Shown here piece after piece: positions 17,283-28,405 of a stretch of DNA of 64,000 bases; within the stretch, counting starts at the first letter, position 1; each line of letters begins with the position of its first letter. The DNA is from Mycobacterium sp. OTB74 (GTDB taxonomy: Bacteria; Actinomycetota; Actinomycetes; Mycobacteriales; Mycobacteriaceae), in contig NZ_JARXVD010000003.1 of NCBI RefSeq assembly GCF_029892685.1, positions 310,001 through 374,000 on the forward strand, read 5' to 3'. Below the pieces are notes generated by a model. The model searched no databases, was not told where the DNA came from, and saw only the letters and a program-made list of their open reading frames with translations. The position numbers were made by a program, and so were the translations under genes.

Positions 17283-18494
17283 ATGTCCACTAAATCCAGG
17301 GCCAAGACCCGGAAGAGACATGTGCGCCTGGCCGCCACGATCCTCATCGGAATCGTGGCCATAGCGACGGTCTTCACCTACCTGTCGTATACCGCCGCGT
17401 TCACCCCGACCGACACCGTGACCGTGTTCGCACCCCGGGCCGGTCTGGTGATGGACCGCGACGCCAAGGTCAAGTACCGCGGTATCCAGATCGGCAAGGT
17501 CAGGGACATCGAGTACGCCGGCGACAACGCCAAGCTGTCGTTGGCGATCCTGAGCGACGAGATGCGCTTCATCCCTAAGAACGCGAAGGTCCGAATCGCC
17601 AGCAACACGGTGTTCGGTGCCAAGTCGGTCGAATTCCTGCCGCCGCCGCAACCCAGCGGCGAATCCTTGCGGCCGGGTGCCCAAGTGGCCACGCCCGACG
17701 TGCAGCTGGAGCTGAACACGGTGTTCCAGACGCTGACCGATCTGCTGTCCAAGATCGACCCCGTCAACCTCAATGCCACCATCACCGCGCTGGGTGAAGG
17801 CCTTCGCGGTAACGGTGACAACCTGGGCGCCACTATCGCCGGACTCAGCACGTTCCTGGGCAAGTTCAACCCGGAACTGCCGACGCTGCAGAAGGACTTC
17901 CAGCGCACCGCGGCCGTCGGCAACATCTATGCAGATGCGGCACCGGATTTGGTGAAGGTCTTCGACAACGCGCCGACGGTCAGCAAGACCCTGGTCGATG
18001 AGAAGAAGGACCTGAACGCAGCCCTGCTGGCCACCACCGGGCTGGCCAACAACGGCTACCAGACCCTGGCTCCGGCCGCCGACGACTACATCGCCGCCGT
18101 CCAGCGGCTGCGGGCGCCGCTGAAGGTGCTGGGTGACTACTCGCCTGAATTCGGCTGCCTGTTCACGGGTCTGGCGTCGGCGACCGATCGATTCGCGCCA
18201 CTGCTGGGCGGTGTCCGACCCGGCCTGTTCGTGTCGTCGAGCTTCATCCCCGGCGCGCCGGCCTACACCTACCCGGAGAGCCTGCCGTATGTGAATGCCT
18301 CCGGCGGTCCGAACTGCCGAGGATTGCCGAACGTGCCGTCCAAGCAATACGGCGGGTCCTGGTACCACACGCCATTCCTGGTCACCGACAACGCCTACGT
18401 ACCGTTCCAGCCGAACACCGAACTGCAATTCGACGCGCCGTCGACCCTGCAGTTCCTGTTCAACGGTGCTTTCGCAGAGAAGGACCGCTTCTGA
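17283..18494 (+). CDS. mce4A: Mce4A substrate-binding protein
   Basis: The 403-residue product has an N-terminal membrane anchor (about residues 18-40), then an MCE/MlaD beta-domain (DTVTVFAPRAGLVMDRDAKVKY onward to about residue 130). A long helical stretch rich in leucine and threonine follows, and then a mycobacterial cholesterol-uptake tail. The six Mce proteins build a hexameric periplasmic channel that carries sterol across the envelope to YrbE4AB. It is 25 bp upstream of mce4B. The length fits Rv3499c. Confidence 0.95.
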   Translation: MSTKSRAKTRKRHVRLAATILIGIVAIATVFTYLSYTAAFTPTDTVTVFAPRAGLVMDRDAKVKYRGIQIGKVRDIEYAGDNAKLSLAILSDEMRFIPKNAKVRIASNTVFGAKSVEFLPPPQPSGESLRPGAQVATPDVQLELNTVFQTLTDLLSKIDPVNLNATITALGEGLRGNGDNLGATIAGLSTFLGKFNPELPTLQKDFQRTAAVGNIYADAAPDLVKVFDNAPTVSKTLVDEKKDLNAALLATTGLANNGYQTLAPAADDYIAAVQRLRAPLKVLGDYSPEFGCLFTGLASATDRFAPLLGGVRPGLFVSSSFIPGAPAYTYPESLPYVNASGGPNCRGLPNVPSKQYGGSWYHTPFLVTDNAYVPFQPNTELQFDAPSTLQFLFNGAFAEKDRF

Positions 18495-18519
18495 TGCACT
18501 CCACTCAGTGGGTTCGCTC

Positions 18520-19554
18520 ATGAACCACAGACGCACGATGATCAACGTCTCGGTGTTCACCGTGGTGATGCTGTTGGTCGGCGCCGGTCTGGTCGTGGTC
18601 TTCGGCCAGTTCCGGTTCTCGGCCAGCAACAGCTATCACGCGAACTTCGCCGACGCCTCGCGGCTCAAGGCCGGCCAGGACGTCCGTATCGCGGGTGTGC
18701 AGGTCGGCTCGGTCCAGAGCGTAAAGCTCAAGGGCGACAACACTATTGACGTCAAATTCAACCTGGACAAGCGATTCCAGCTGTACACCTCCAGCCGCGC
18801 GGTCGTGCGCTACCAGAACCTGGTCGGCGACCGTTACCTGGAAATCACCTCGGGCCCAGGAGATCTGCGCAAGCTGCCGCCCGGTGGCACCATCGTCAAG
18901 GCCAACACGCAGCCGGCCCTGGACCTGGATGCGCTGCTCGGCGGGTTGCGTCCCGTGCTCAAGGGGCTCGACGGCCAGAAGGTCAACGAGATAAGCAATG
19001 CGGTGATCGAGGCGTTGCAGGGTCAGGGTGGGGCGTTGGCCGACATGCTTTCCAGCACAGGCTCGTTCACCGAAACGCTCGCTTCGCGTGATCATCTGAT
19101 CGGCGACGCCATCAACAACCTGAACACCGTCCTGGGGACCGTCGACGCCAAGGGCGCTCAGTTCAACACCAGTATCGACCAGCTGCAGCAGCTGATCAGC
19201 GGGCTGGCCAAGGGGCGCGACCCGATTGCGGGGGCCGTCGGGCCGCTGTCTTCGGCCGAGGCGGACCTGACCGACATGCTCAAGCAGGGGCGGCGTCCGC
19301 TGCAGGGCGTGCTGGAGAACACCCGTCCACTGGTGCAGCGGTTGTATGACCGTCGTGGTGAAGTCGACCCGATCATTGAGAACCTCGGTGAGAACTACCT
19401 GCGGCTCAATGCACTTGGTGCCTATGGCGCGTTCTTCAACATCTATTACTGCTCGGTGAAGATGAAGTTCAGCGGCCCGGCCGGTAGCGACATTCTCATT
19501 CCGTTCGGTGGCCCACCGGACCCGTCGAAGGGTAGGTGCTCCGAACATGGCTAA
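18520..19554 (+). CDS. mce4B: Mce4B
   Basis: The product is 344 residues from the ATG at 18520 (MNHRRTMINVSVFTVVM); the longer open frame runs back inside mce4A and is rejected. It has an N-terminal anchor (about residues 8-30), an MCE domain with the motif ADASRLKAGQDVRIAGVQVGSV, and a helical C-terminal half ending in YYCSVKMKFSGPAG. It is a component of the Mce4 channel. Its stop lies inside the first codons of mce4C (8-base overlap), implying coupled translation. Confidence 0.95.
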   Translation: MNHRRTMINVSVFTVVMLLVGAGLVVVFGQFRFSASNSYHANFADASRLKAGQDVRIAGVQVGSVQSVKLKGDNTIDVKFNLDKRFQLYTSSRAVVRYQNLVGDRYLEITSGPGDLRKLPPGGTIVKANTQPALDLDALLGGLRPVLKGLDGQKVNEISNAVIEALQGQGGALADMLSSTGSFTETLASRDHLIGDAINNLNTVLGTVDAKGAQFNTSIDQLQQLISGLAKGRDPIAGAVGPLSSAEADLTDMLKQGRRPLQGVLENTRPLVQRLYDRRGEVDPIIENLGENYLRLNALGAYGAFFNIYYCSVKMKFSGPAGSDILIPFGGPPDPSKGRCSEHG

Positions 19555-20602
19555 GCCAGAAAAGGATCCGGTACGCACCGGCATCCTGGGCATCTTCGTG
19601 GTGGCCAGTTTGGTGCTGATCTCGTTCGGCTACACGTCGCTGCCGTTCTGGCCGCAGGGTAAGAGCTACACGGCGTACTTCAACGACGCCGGCGGTATTA
19701 CGCCGAGTAGTGACGTCAGCGTCTCGGGTATGAAGGTCGGCAAGGTCAGCTCGGTGGAGTTGGCCGGAACCTCCGCCAAGGTGAACTTCACCGTCGACCG
19801 CAAGATCCGGGTCGGCGACCAGTCACTCGCGGCCATCAAGACCGACACCGTGCTGGGCCAGAAGTCGCTTGCGGTGACCCCGCAGGGTGGCGGCGAGTCC
19901 ACGGTTATTCCGTTGGGCCGCACCACAACTCCTTACACGCTGAACACTGCGCTGCAGGATCTCGGCCAGAACGCCAGTGAGCTGGACAAGCCGCGGCTGG
20001 AGCAGGCGCTGCACGTGCTCACCGACTCGCTGCACGACGCCACCCCGCAGTTGCGTGGTGCGCTCGAGGGTGTGGCAAATCTGTCACGGAGCCTCAACGC
20101 CCGCGATCAGGCACTCGAACAGCTGCTCGGCCACGCCAAGAAGGTGTCCGACACGCTGGCCCAGCGCGCTGGGCAGGTGAACCAGCTGGTCACCGAGGGC
20201 AACCAGCTGTTCGCCGCCCTTGATGAACGGCGTCAGGCGCTGAGCACCTTGATCTCTGGTATTCGCGGTGTGTCCGAACAACTTTCGGGTTTTGTTGCGG
20301 ACAACAAGCGGGAGTTCGGGCCGGCATTGACCCAGCTGAATCTGTTGATGGGCAACCTGCTCGAGCGTCGCGACCACATCAGCGAAGCGCTCAAGCGGCT
20401 GCCCGGCTATGCCACCGCGCTGGGCGAGGTGGTCGGTAACGGCCCGGGCTTCAACATCAACCTGTACGGCCTGCCGCCTGCCGCGATATCGGAGGTCGCA
20501 ATGGATGCGTTCTTCCAGCCCGGCAAGCTGCCCGCCAGCCTCGCAGACATGCTGCGCGGTTACATCTCGGAGCGTCTGACCGTGAGGCCCAAGTCACCAT
20601 GA
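19547..20602 (+). CDS. mce4C: Mce4C
   Basis: The product is 351 residues from the ATG at 19547 (MAKPEKDPVRTGILGIFVV). It has one N-terminal membrane anchor (about residues 11-32) and an MCE domain with DAGGITPSSDVSVSGMKVGKVSSV. A predicted coiled, Gln/Leu-rich helical region follows (around residues 120-290), as in other Mce proteins. It overlaps mce4B by 8 bases and mce4D by 4 (ATGA), so translation of the series is probably coupled. Confidence 0.95.
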   Translation: MAKPEKDPVRTGILGIFVVASLVLISFGYTSLPFWPQGKSYTAYFNDAGGITPSSDVSVSGMKVGKVSSVELAGTSAKVNFTVDRKIRVGDQSLAAIKTDTVLGQKSLAVTPQGGGESTVIPLGRTTTPYTLNTALQDLGQNASELDKPRLEQALHVLTDSLHDATPQLRGALEGVANLSRSLNARDQALEQLLGHAKKVSDTLAQRAGQVNQLVTEGNQLFAALDERRQALSTLISGIRGVSEQLSGFVADNKREFGPALTQLNLLMGNLLERRDHISEALKRLPGYATALGEVVGNGPGFNINLYGLPPAAISEVAMDAFFQPGKLPASLADMLRGYISERLTVRPKSP

Positions 20603-22071
20603 CCGAGAACGTCGCCATGACGGACAACGAGAACCAAAAGCCGAGCCACAAGTCGCGCTGGGTGCGTGGCGCGGTGGCGGTCGCACTGGCGGTCTTGGTC
20701 GCGGGTGCGGTGTACCTGGTGTGGCCGTCGCGCGGCGGCCACAAGGTGGTCGCACACTTCGTCAACGCCGTGGGCCTGTACCCCGGGGATGAGGTCCGGG
20801 TGGTCGGGGTGCCGATCGGCAGGATCGATTCGGTCGAGCCGCAGGCCCACGACGTCAAGGTCACCATGACGCTGCAGGATGGCGTCAAGATTCCGGCCGA
20901 CGCTCGGGCGCTGATCATTTCGCCGAACCTGGTGTCCGCCAGGTTCATTCAGTTCACGCCGGCATACACCAGCGGTCCTGCCCTGGCCGACGGTGCCGAG
21001 GTGCCGTTGGAGCGCACGGGTGTGCCGGTCGAATGGGACGACGTCAAGAAGCAGCTGACCCAGCTCAGCGCGCAGCTCGGGCCGCAGGTCGGTGCGGAGC
21101 AGGGTCCGCTGGCCGCGTTCGTCAACCAGGCCGCCGACACCTTCGACGGCAAGGGTGACTCGTTCCGCAACGCACTGCGCGAACTGTCGCAAACCGCTGG
21201 GCGCCTTGGTGATTCGCGCGGAGATCTGTTCGGCACGGTGAAGAACCTGCAGGTTCTGGTCAACGCGCTGTCCAACAGCAACGAGCAGATTGTGCAGTTC
21301 TCCAACCATGTGGCGTCGGTGTCGCAGGTACTGGCTGACAGCTCCTCCGGTCTCGATCAGACGCTCGGGACGCTCAATCAGGCGCTGTCCGACGTCAAGG
21401 GCCTGCTGAAGGACAACAACAAGGCATTGATCGAGCAGGTCGGCAAGCTGGCCGATTTCACCAAGATCATGACCGACCACAGCGACGACATCGAGCAGGT
21501 CCTGCACGTGACCCCGAACGGGCTGGCCAACTTCTACAACATCTACAACCCGGCCCAGGGCTCGCTCGACGGTCTGCTGTCACTGCCCAACTTCTCGAAC
21601 CCGGTGCAGTTCATCTGCGGCGGTAACTTCGACGTCGGCGCGACGCCGGACAACTACAAGCGTGCGGAGATCTGCCGCCAGCGCATGGCGCCGGTACTGC
21701 GCCGGATCGCGATGAACTACCCGCCGGTGCTGTTCCACCCGATCAACAGCATCACCGCGTACAAGGGTCAGATCATCTACGACACCCCGCAAACCGAGGC
21801 GAAGTCCGAGACTCCGCTGCCGGATCTGCAGTGGCAGGCGGCCCCCGGTGTGGTACCGCCGAAGATCGGTCCGGATGGTCGACTGAGCGACCTGCTGCTG
21901 CCGCCGCCGGCGGAGTTGGGACAGGTCTCGCCGGCCACCCCGCCGCAGGGTGCGAATCCGATGGATGGCGCTGGACCCCTGCCGGGCCCGCCTCCAGGTG
22001 CTACTCCCGCTGCCGGCGGTCCTGAGTCGGCCGGTGCCCCCTTGCCCGCCGAAGCCGGAGGTCACAACTGA
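20599..22071 (+). CDS. mce4D: Mce4D
   Basis: This is a 490-residue Mce protein starting at the ATGA overlap with mce4C (20599); an alternative ATG at 20617 is possible. It has an N-terminal anchor, an MCE domain (VGLYPGDEVRVVGVPIGRIDSV), a helical region, and a Pro/Gly/Ala-rich C-terminal tail of about 90 residues that is unlikely to fold. It is about 40 residues longer than the M. tuberculosis protein, the difference probably lying in this tail. Component of the Mce4 sterol channel. Confidence 0.94.
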   Translation: MTENVAMTDNENQKPSHKSRWVRGAVAVALAVLVAGAVYLVWPSRGGHKVVAHFVNAVGLYPGDEVRVVGVPIGRIDSVEPQAHDVKVTMTLQDGVKIPADARALIISPNLVSARFIQFTPAYTSGPALADGAEVPLERTGVPVEWDDVKKQLTQLSAQLGPQVGAEQGPLAAFVNQAADTFDGKGDSFRNALRELSQTAGRLGDSRGDLFGTVKNLQVLVNALSNSNEQIVQFSNHVASVSQVLADSSSGLDQTLGTLNQALSDVKGLLKDNNKALIEQVGKLADFTKIMTDHSDDIEQVLHVTPNGLANFYNIYNPAQGSLDGLLSLPNFSNPVQFICGGNFDVGATPDNYKRAEICRQRMAPVLRRIAMNYPPVLFHPINSITAYKGQIIYDTPQTEAKSETPLPDLQWQAAPGVVPPKIGPDGRLSDLLLPPPAELGQVSPATPPQGANPMDGAGPLPGPPPGATPAAGGPESAGAPLPAEAGGHN

Positions 22072-23264
22072 TGAGCGGGATCCCCGTACGGGCCGGCAAG
22101 GCCGTGGCGCTGGGGTCGGGTGTGGTGTTGCTGGCAGGCTGCCAGTTCGGCGGCCTGAATTCGCTGAACATGCCCGGTACCCAGGGCCACGGCAGCGGTG
22201 CCTATGACATCACGTTGGAGCTGCCGAATGTGGCGGCACTGCCGCAGAACTCACCGGTGATGGTGAACGACGTCACGGTGGGCAGCGTGTCGGGTCTGGA
22301 CGCCGTGCAGCGTGCCGACGGCACTTTCTATGCGGCGGTCAAGCTCTCCCTCAACGGTGACGTCAAGCTGCCGGCCAACGCGACCGCGAAGGTCGCGCAG
22401 ACGTCGCTGCTGGGATCGCAGCACATCGAACTGGCACCGCCGGTCGGCGAGGCGCCCACGGGTCGGCTCAAGCAGGGCTCCGAGATTCCACTGGAGCGCA
22501 CCGGTCGCTACCCGACCACCGAAGAGGTGCTGTCGTCGCTGGGCATGGTGGTCAACAAGGGCAACCTCGGCGCGATCCAGGACATCACCGATGAGACCTA
22601 CGCCGCCGTGGCGGGCCGGGCCGGGCAGTTCGCCGAGCTGATCCCGCGGCTCGGTGAGCTGACCAAGTCGCTGGACCAGCAGACCGGCGACATCATCTCG
22701 GCCATGGACGGCCTGAACCGATTCGCCGCCATCCTCGCGCGCAGCAAGGACAGCCTGGGCCGCACGCTGGACACGCTGCCCGGTGCGATCAAGGTGCTCA
22801 ACGACAACCGAGAGCACATCGTCGAGGCCTTCACCGCGCTGCAAAAGTTCGCCGCTGTCGGCGCCCGAGTGCTGGCGCAGACCAAAGATGACTTCGCCGC
22901 GGACATGAAGGACCTGTTCCCGGTGGTCAAGTCCATCAACGACGTCGCTGACGACTTCATCAAAGACCTGGAATTCCTGCCGACGTTCCCGTTCGACTAC
23001 AAGTACCTGCGGAACGCGGTCCGCGGTGACTACCTGAACGTGTTCGTGACGTTCGACCTGACCCTGCGCCGGACCGGTGAAACCATCTTCACCACGTCGG
23101 CGGGCCTGGACCCGAACATGAAGCGCATGAGCGAAGTGGTCAACCCGCCGGACTTCCTGCTCGGCGCCATGGCGAACCTGTCCGGACAAGCCGCCGATCC
23201 GTTCAAGATCCCGCCGGGCACGGCGACACAACACGACGCGAAACAGGATGGAGGGAAGCCGTAA
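22071..23264 (+). CDS. mce4E: Mce4E lipoprotein (LprN)
   Basis: The 397-residue precursor is the lipoprotein member of the set. The lipobox LLAGC places the lipidated cysteine at residue 24, and an MCE domain (LPNVAALPQNSPVMVNDVTVGSV) follows. The remainder is the helical channel segment. It starts within the mce4D stop (TGATG) and ends in a TAATG junction with mce4F. It corresponds to M. tuberculosis LprN (Rv3495c). Confidence 0.95.
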   Translation: MSGIPVRAGKAVALGSGVVLLAGCQFGGLNSLNMPGTQGHGSGAYDITLELPNVAALPQNSPVMVNDVTVGSVSGLDAVQRADGTFYAAVKLSLNGDVKLPANATAKVAQTSLLGSQHIELAPPVGEAPTGRLKQGSEIPLERTGRYPTTEEVLSSLGMVVNKGNLGAIQDITDETYAAVAGRAGQFAELIPRLGELTKSLDQQTGDIISAMDGLNRFAAILARSKDSLGRTLDTLPGAIKVLNDNREHIVEAFTALQKFAAVGARVLAQTKDDFAADMKDLFPVVKSINDVADDFIKDLEFLPTFPFDYKYLRNAVRGDYLNVFVTFDLTLRRTGETIFTTSAGLDPNMKRMSEVVNPPDFLLGAMANLSGQAADPFKIPPGTATQHDAKQDGGKP

Positions 23265-24916
23265 TGTTGACTCGCCTTACGCGATTTCAGCTGACGGTGT
23301 TCGCCATCGTCACCGTGGTCTGCCTTGCCCTGATCACGACGTCGTACCTGCATCTGCCGGCCGCGGTCGGGCTGGGCTCCTACAAGATCAACGCGAAGTT
23401 CGTCACCGGCGGCGGTATCTACCAGAACGCCAACGTCACCTACCGGGGCGTGACCATCGGGCGGGTGCTGTCGGTGGGTTTGACCGACGGCGGCGTGATC
23501 ACCGAGATGCGGCTGAACAGCGACACCGAGGTACCCGACAACGTGACGGCGACCGTCAAGAGCGTGTCGGCTATCGGTGAGCAGTACATCGATCTGGTCC
23601 CGCCGGCGACGGCTTCGCAGAAGATGCTGCGGGACGGTGCGTTCATCGGTCCGGACCGCACGGCTGTTGGCCAGGACATCTCCGACCTGCTCAACCAGGC
23701 GCAGGCGCTGGTCACCAGCGTCAGCAACACCAGGTTGCAGGACTTGCTCCGGGAGACCTTCAAGGCATTCAACGGGTCTGGTCCGGAACTGTCCCGGATG
23801 CTCCACTCGTCGCGGCTACTGGTGGACGAGGCGAATGCCAACGCCGACCAGATCAACCAGCTGCTGGATCAGGCCGGTCCGCTGTTGCAGTCGCAGATCC
23901 GCAGCGGCGACGCCATCAAGACCATCGCCAACAGCCTGGGCCGGCTGACCGCCGAGGCGGCCAAGGCCGATCCTCAGGTGCGGTCGGTGCTGCGCACCGT
24001 GCCCGGAGCGGCGCAGGCGGCCAACGAAACGTTCGACGGTATCCGGCCGACCTTCCCGATGCTGGCCGCCAACCTGGCCAATTTCGGCCGGATCGGCGTG
24101 ATCTACCACAAGTCGATCGAGCAGGCCCTGGTCATCTTCCCGGCGCTGATCGCGGCACTGTTGACCGACGCCGGCGGCGTGCCAATTGACGAAGGTGGCA
24201 AGCTGGACTTCAAGGTCGACCTGGGTGATGCGCCGCCGTGCATGGTGGGCTTCATTCCGCCGCCGTTGGCGCGCACACCGGCCGATACGACGGTGCGTGA
24301 GCTCCCCGGCGACCTGTACTGCAAGACCGCGCAGAACGACCCCAGCACTGTCCGCGGTGCGCGTAACTACCCGTGCCAGGAGTTCCCCGGCAAGCGCGCA
24401 CCCACGGTGCAGCTGTGCCGTGACCCGCGTGGTTATGTGCCCATCGGCAGCAACCCGTGGCGTGGTCCGCCGGTGCCGTACGACACTCCGGTGGTCGATC
24501 CGCGGAACATCACCCCGGCCAACAAGTTCCCGAACATCCCGCCGGGAGCAGACTATGACCCGGGACCGCCGTCGGTGCATCTACCGGACGGTGTGCCTGC
24601 CGGGCCGGGCCCAGCGCCGAACGCTCCGTTCCCGCTTCCGGTTCCGCCCAACAAGCCGGGCGTGAATCCGCCGCCGTGGCCGTTCTTCGCGCCACCGGAC
24701 CAGATTGTTCCGCCGTACGCGCAGAACAATCCGCCTCCTGCTCCGGCGGCGGACGGTCAGCCGCAAGCGGCTGGGCTGAATGTGACAACGTACGATCCGA
24801 ATACAGGGGTCTTCGCTGACCCTGCTGGCGGCACCGGAGTACTGGCCGCCGGTACGAACAAGGCGGACTGCGCAGAGACGTGGGTCGACCTGATGAAAGA
24901 TCCAAGGCAGGTTTGA
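23264..24916 (+). CDS. mce4F: Mce4F
   Basis: The 550-residue last channel protein starts MLTRLTRFQLTVFAIVTVV. It has an N-terminal membrane anchor (about residues 7-28), an MCE domain (GGGIYQNANVTYRGVTIGRVLSV), a helical core, and a C-terminal 150 residues very rich in proline and asparagine. The tail holds several cysteines (for example CKTAQNDPS, CQEFPG) that may form disulfides outside the membrane. It overlaps mce4E and the following Mce-associated gene by one base each. Confidence 0.95.
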   Translation: MLTRLTRFQLTVFAIVTVVCLALITTSYLHLPAAVGLGSYKINAKFVTGGGIYQNANVTYRGVTIGRVLSVGLTDGGVITEMRLNSDTEVPDNVTATVKSVSAIGEQYIDLVPPATASQKMLRDGAFIGPDRTAVGQDISDLLNQAQALVTSVSNTRLQDLLRETFKAFNGSGPELSRMLHSSRLLVDEANANADQINQLLDQAGPLLQSQIRSGDAIKTIANSLGRLTAEAAKADPQVRSVLRTVPGAAQAANETFDGIRPTFPMLAANLANFGRIGVIYHKSIEQALVIFPALIAALLTDAGGVPIDEGGKLDFKVDLGDAPPCMVGFIPPPLARTPADTTVRELPGDLYCKTAQNDPSTVRGARNYPCQEFPGKRAPTVQLCRDPRGYVPIGSNPWRGPPVPYDTPVVDPRNITPANKFPNIPPGADYDPGPPSVHLPDGVPAGPGPAPNAPFPLPVPPNKPGVNPPPWPFFAPPDQIVPPYAQNNPPPAPAADGQPQAAGLNVTTYDPNTGVFADPAGGTGVLAAGTNKADCAETWVDLMKDPRQV

Positions 24917-25629
24917 TGACTGACGTACCGGCTGCGACGGACGAGACGTCGGAGCTGCCGGTCGGACGTGGCGTGCGCAGGCGGGCCTCGAGGCCGGCTG
25001 GTCCTATCGAGCTCACCGATGCGTCACCAGGCGTGGCAATCGATGTGGCCATTCCGGCCTCGACCAAGGCTGACTCGGTGTCAGCCCGGCCGCTGGTGCA
25101 GCCGCGCCGACGGCCGCACGGTGGACTGGTGGCCGCGGTCGGCATCGGTGTTGTCGGGGTGCTGGTCGCAGTGCTGGCGCTGGGCACGGGACTGCTTTGG
25201 CACGGCAACCGCCAGATCGAGGCCAAGCAGCCCCGCGAGCAGCAGTTCGTCGACACGGCGAAGCAGACCGTGGTGAACATGTTCACCTTCACCCAGAACA
25301 CGCTTGAAGAGAGCGTCAAGCGGTTTATCGACGGCACCAGCGGTCCGCTGCGGGACATGATGAGCCAGGGCAACAACGCCGACAACCTGAAGTTCCTGTG
25401 GCGTGACACCCAGGCCAGTTCGGAGGCCGTCATCACCGGCGCCGGGCTGGAGAGCATCGACGACACCTCGGGCAACGCCAAGGTGCTGATCTCGGTGCGG
25501 GTGACCATGACGGACTTGAACGGCGTCAACCAGCCGTCCAAGGCGTACCGGCAGCGCCTCATCGTGCATGAGGACGACAACGGACACATGACGGCGTACG
25601 ACATCAAGTGGCCGGACGGAGGCAACTGA
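24916..25629 (+). CDS. Mce4-associated membrane protein
   Basis: The product is 237 residues from the ATG at 24916, which shares a base with the mce4F stop. The first 70 residues are polar and lie on the cytoplasmic side. A single membrane helix follows at about residues 73-95 (GLVAAVGIGVVGVLVAVLALGT is its core), then an external domain of the Mas type similar to VirB8/NTF2-like folds. Position and order match Rv3493c. Such proteins are thought to stabilise the Mce4 complex. It overlaps the next gene by one base. Confidence 0.88.
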   Translation: MTDVPAATDETSELPVGRGVRRRASRPAGPIELTDASPGVAIDVAIPASTKADSVSARPLVQPRRRPHGGLVAAVGIGVVGVLVAVLALGTGLLWHGNRQIEAKQPREQQFVDTAKQTVVNMFTFTQNTLEESVKRFIDGTSGPLRDMMSQGNNADNLKFLWRDTQASSEAVITGAGLESIDDTSGNAKVLISVRVTMTDLNGVNQPSKAYRQRLIVHEDDNGHMTAYDIKWPDGGN

Positions 25630-26123
25630 TGAGCCGGGCGATGACAATCGTGACGACGGCGCTGGGAGCGGTGCTGGCTGCCGCTGTGGTGGTGGTCGGT
25701 GGCCTTGGCGGTGCTACGTATTGGCAGCACGTGCGGTTGGCCGGTGAGCAGCAGTCGGCTGCTGACCTGCCGGCGCTGGCCAAGGACGCGATCCCGAAGA
25801 TCCTCGGTTTTGATTACCAGACCGTCGAGCGCAGCCGGGTCGACGCCTACACCCTGATGACGCCGTCGTTCCGCAAGCAGTATGAGGACCAGACGGGCAG
25901 CAAGATCATTCCCGAGGCGCGGCAGCGTCAGGTGGTCAGCCAGGTAACCGTGGTTGGCGCGGGAGTTGAGTCAGCACAACGTGATTCGGGTTCGGTGCTG
26001 GTTTTCGTCAACCGGGTCATCACCGACAAATCCAAGCAGCCCGCCTATGACGGCAGCCGTTTGCGCGTCGACTATCAGAAGATCGACGGCAAGTGGCTGA
26101 TCAACAGCATCAGCCCGGTCTGA
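25629..26123 (+). CDS. Second Mce4-associated protein
   Basis: The product is 164 residues from the ATG at 25629 (MSRAMTIVTTALGAVLAAAVVV). It has one N-terminal membrane helix, then a small soluble domain ending VDYQKIDGKWLINSISPV, the typical end of the Mas/VirB8-like fold. It is the last gene of the operon and matches Rv3492c in place and size. The convergent otsA gene ends 23 bp beyond its stop; I see no clear hairpin in that gap. Confidence 0.87.
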   Translation: MSRAMTIVTTALGAVLAAAVVVVGGLGGATYWQHVRLAGEQQSAADLPALAKDAIPKILGFDYQTVERSRVDAYTLMTPSFRKQYEDQTGSKIIPEARQRQVVSQVTVVGAGVESAQRDSGSVLVFVNRVITDKSKQPAYDGSRLRVDYQKIDGKWLINSISPV

Positions 26124-26146
26124 CGACCCCAGGGGACTACATCTGC

Positions 26147-27588
<1,442 letters not shown>

Positions 27589-27592
<4 letters not shown>

Positions 27593-27753
27593 GCGTCGAG
27601 TTTCGCCGGCCCGATACCCAACATGGACAGGAACATGCGGCACTCGTCTGCGTCGGTGGCGTACGTTGCGACTACGCGACGGGCCTGACGGGCGGTGCTA
27701 TCGGCGAGGGGTTCGACATCGCCGATGTCGGCGGGGTCAGTCTTGGCTACCAT
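27589..27753 (-). CDS. 54-residue conserved protein coupled to otsA
   Basis: A short gene starts [20 protein letters not shown] at 27753 and ends ...[14 protein letters not shown]. Its stop overlaps the otsA GTG start by four bases, which argues strongly that it is real and translated with otsA. M. tuberculosis has an equally small unknown gene (Rv3489) in the same place. The sequence is acidic at the front, then helical with a conserved-looking core ([19 protein letters not shown]). No function is known; a role linked to OtsA is only inferred from coupling. Confidence 0.8.
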
Positions 27754-27799
27754 CCCATAACTCTAGGTGACGGGGTCGACTCGGCCGTATCCACCGTGG

Positions 27800-28150
27800 T
27801 TATGGGCTCGAACTGACCGTCGAATGCGGCTGGACAACCGGTGGCTGGTTCTCGCTCAGCGCCAGGCACGTGCCGGTGTTCTGGCCGTTGCACGGGATGC
27901 CATCGATCGAACCAAACGGACCGGGCTCTTGCGGCGGTTGAACCTGTGGGGCGGCATTCTGTTGCGCACCGACTTGGAAGCACTGGCCGCTGATGGTGTC
28001 CACGGTGGTCCCCGGCGGGCAGTTCGTCTTGCCCTGCCACGACGTCGCGGCAGGGCCGCTGAGCGCGAACAGCACTGGCGCGGCGGCGGTGACGATGGTG
28101 AATCCGCCTGCGACGAGCATTCTGCGAATTGATGTGGGAGCCATGGTCAT
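27800..28150 (-). CDS. Small secreted protein
   Basis: The product is 116 residues from the ATG at 28150 (MTMAPTSIRRMLVAGG). It has a typical Sec signal peptide: a positive start, a hydrophobic core to about residue 30 and a likely Ala-x-Ala-like cleavage zone. The mature part is short, with four cysteines in CPPGTTVDTISGQC and CNGQNTGTC, probably two disulfides, and a Pro/Gln/Ser-rich tail without structure. Mycobacteria carry many secreted proteins of this sort with no assigned role. It lies 46 bp upstream of the otsA-linked small gene in the same direction. Confidence 0.75.
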   Translation of the reverse strand: MTMAPTSIRRMLVAGGFTIVTAAAPVLFALSGPAATSWQGKTNCPPGTTVDTISGQCFQVGAQQNAAPQVQPPQEPGPFGSIDGIPCNGQNTGTCLALSENQPPVVQPHSTVSSSP

Positions 28151-28360
28151 CCAGCTTTCATCGGGGACCGTTCGGGGGCTGGAGCGTCGTGGGGAATGCC
28201 CGTTGAGCCCTAACCGACCGCATTGTGATCGGACCGGTGCCCGCGGCCAACTCCTGTGGCGATCTGCTGATTTCAGCGTACTCGCAGGAAACACTCATGG
28301 AGCGCGTTATTTTCGCGCGAGTCGGTTTGGGCCCCGGCTGTTGTGAACACTTTTTAAAAG

Positions 28361-28370
28361 TTGTATACAA
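28361..28370. promoter_or_regulatory. Candidate GntR-type operator
   Basis: TTGTATACAA is a perfect 10-bp palindrome containing the GT-AC half-sites typical of GntR-family operators. It is 36 bp before the SDR start and beyond an A/T-rich stretch (28350-28359). No GntR gene is in the window, so the assignment is weak. Confidence 0.35.
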
Positions 28371-28405
28371 GACGTATTCCAGTCGTCCTGTAATGAGGAG
28401 TAAGG

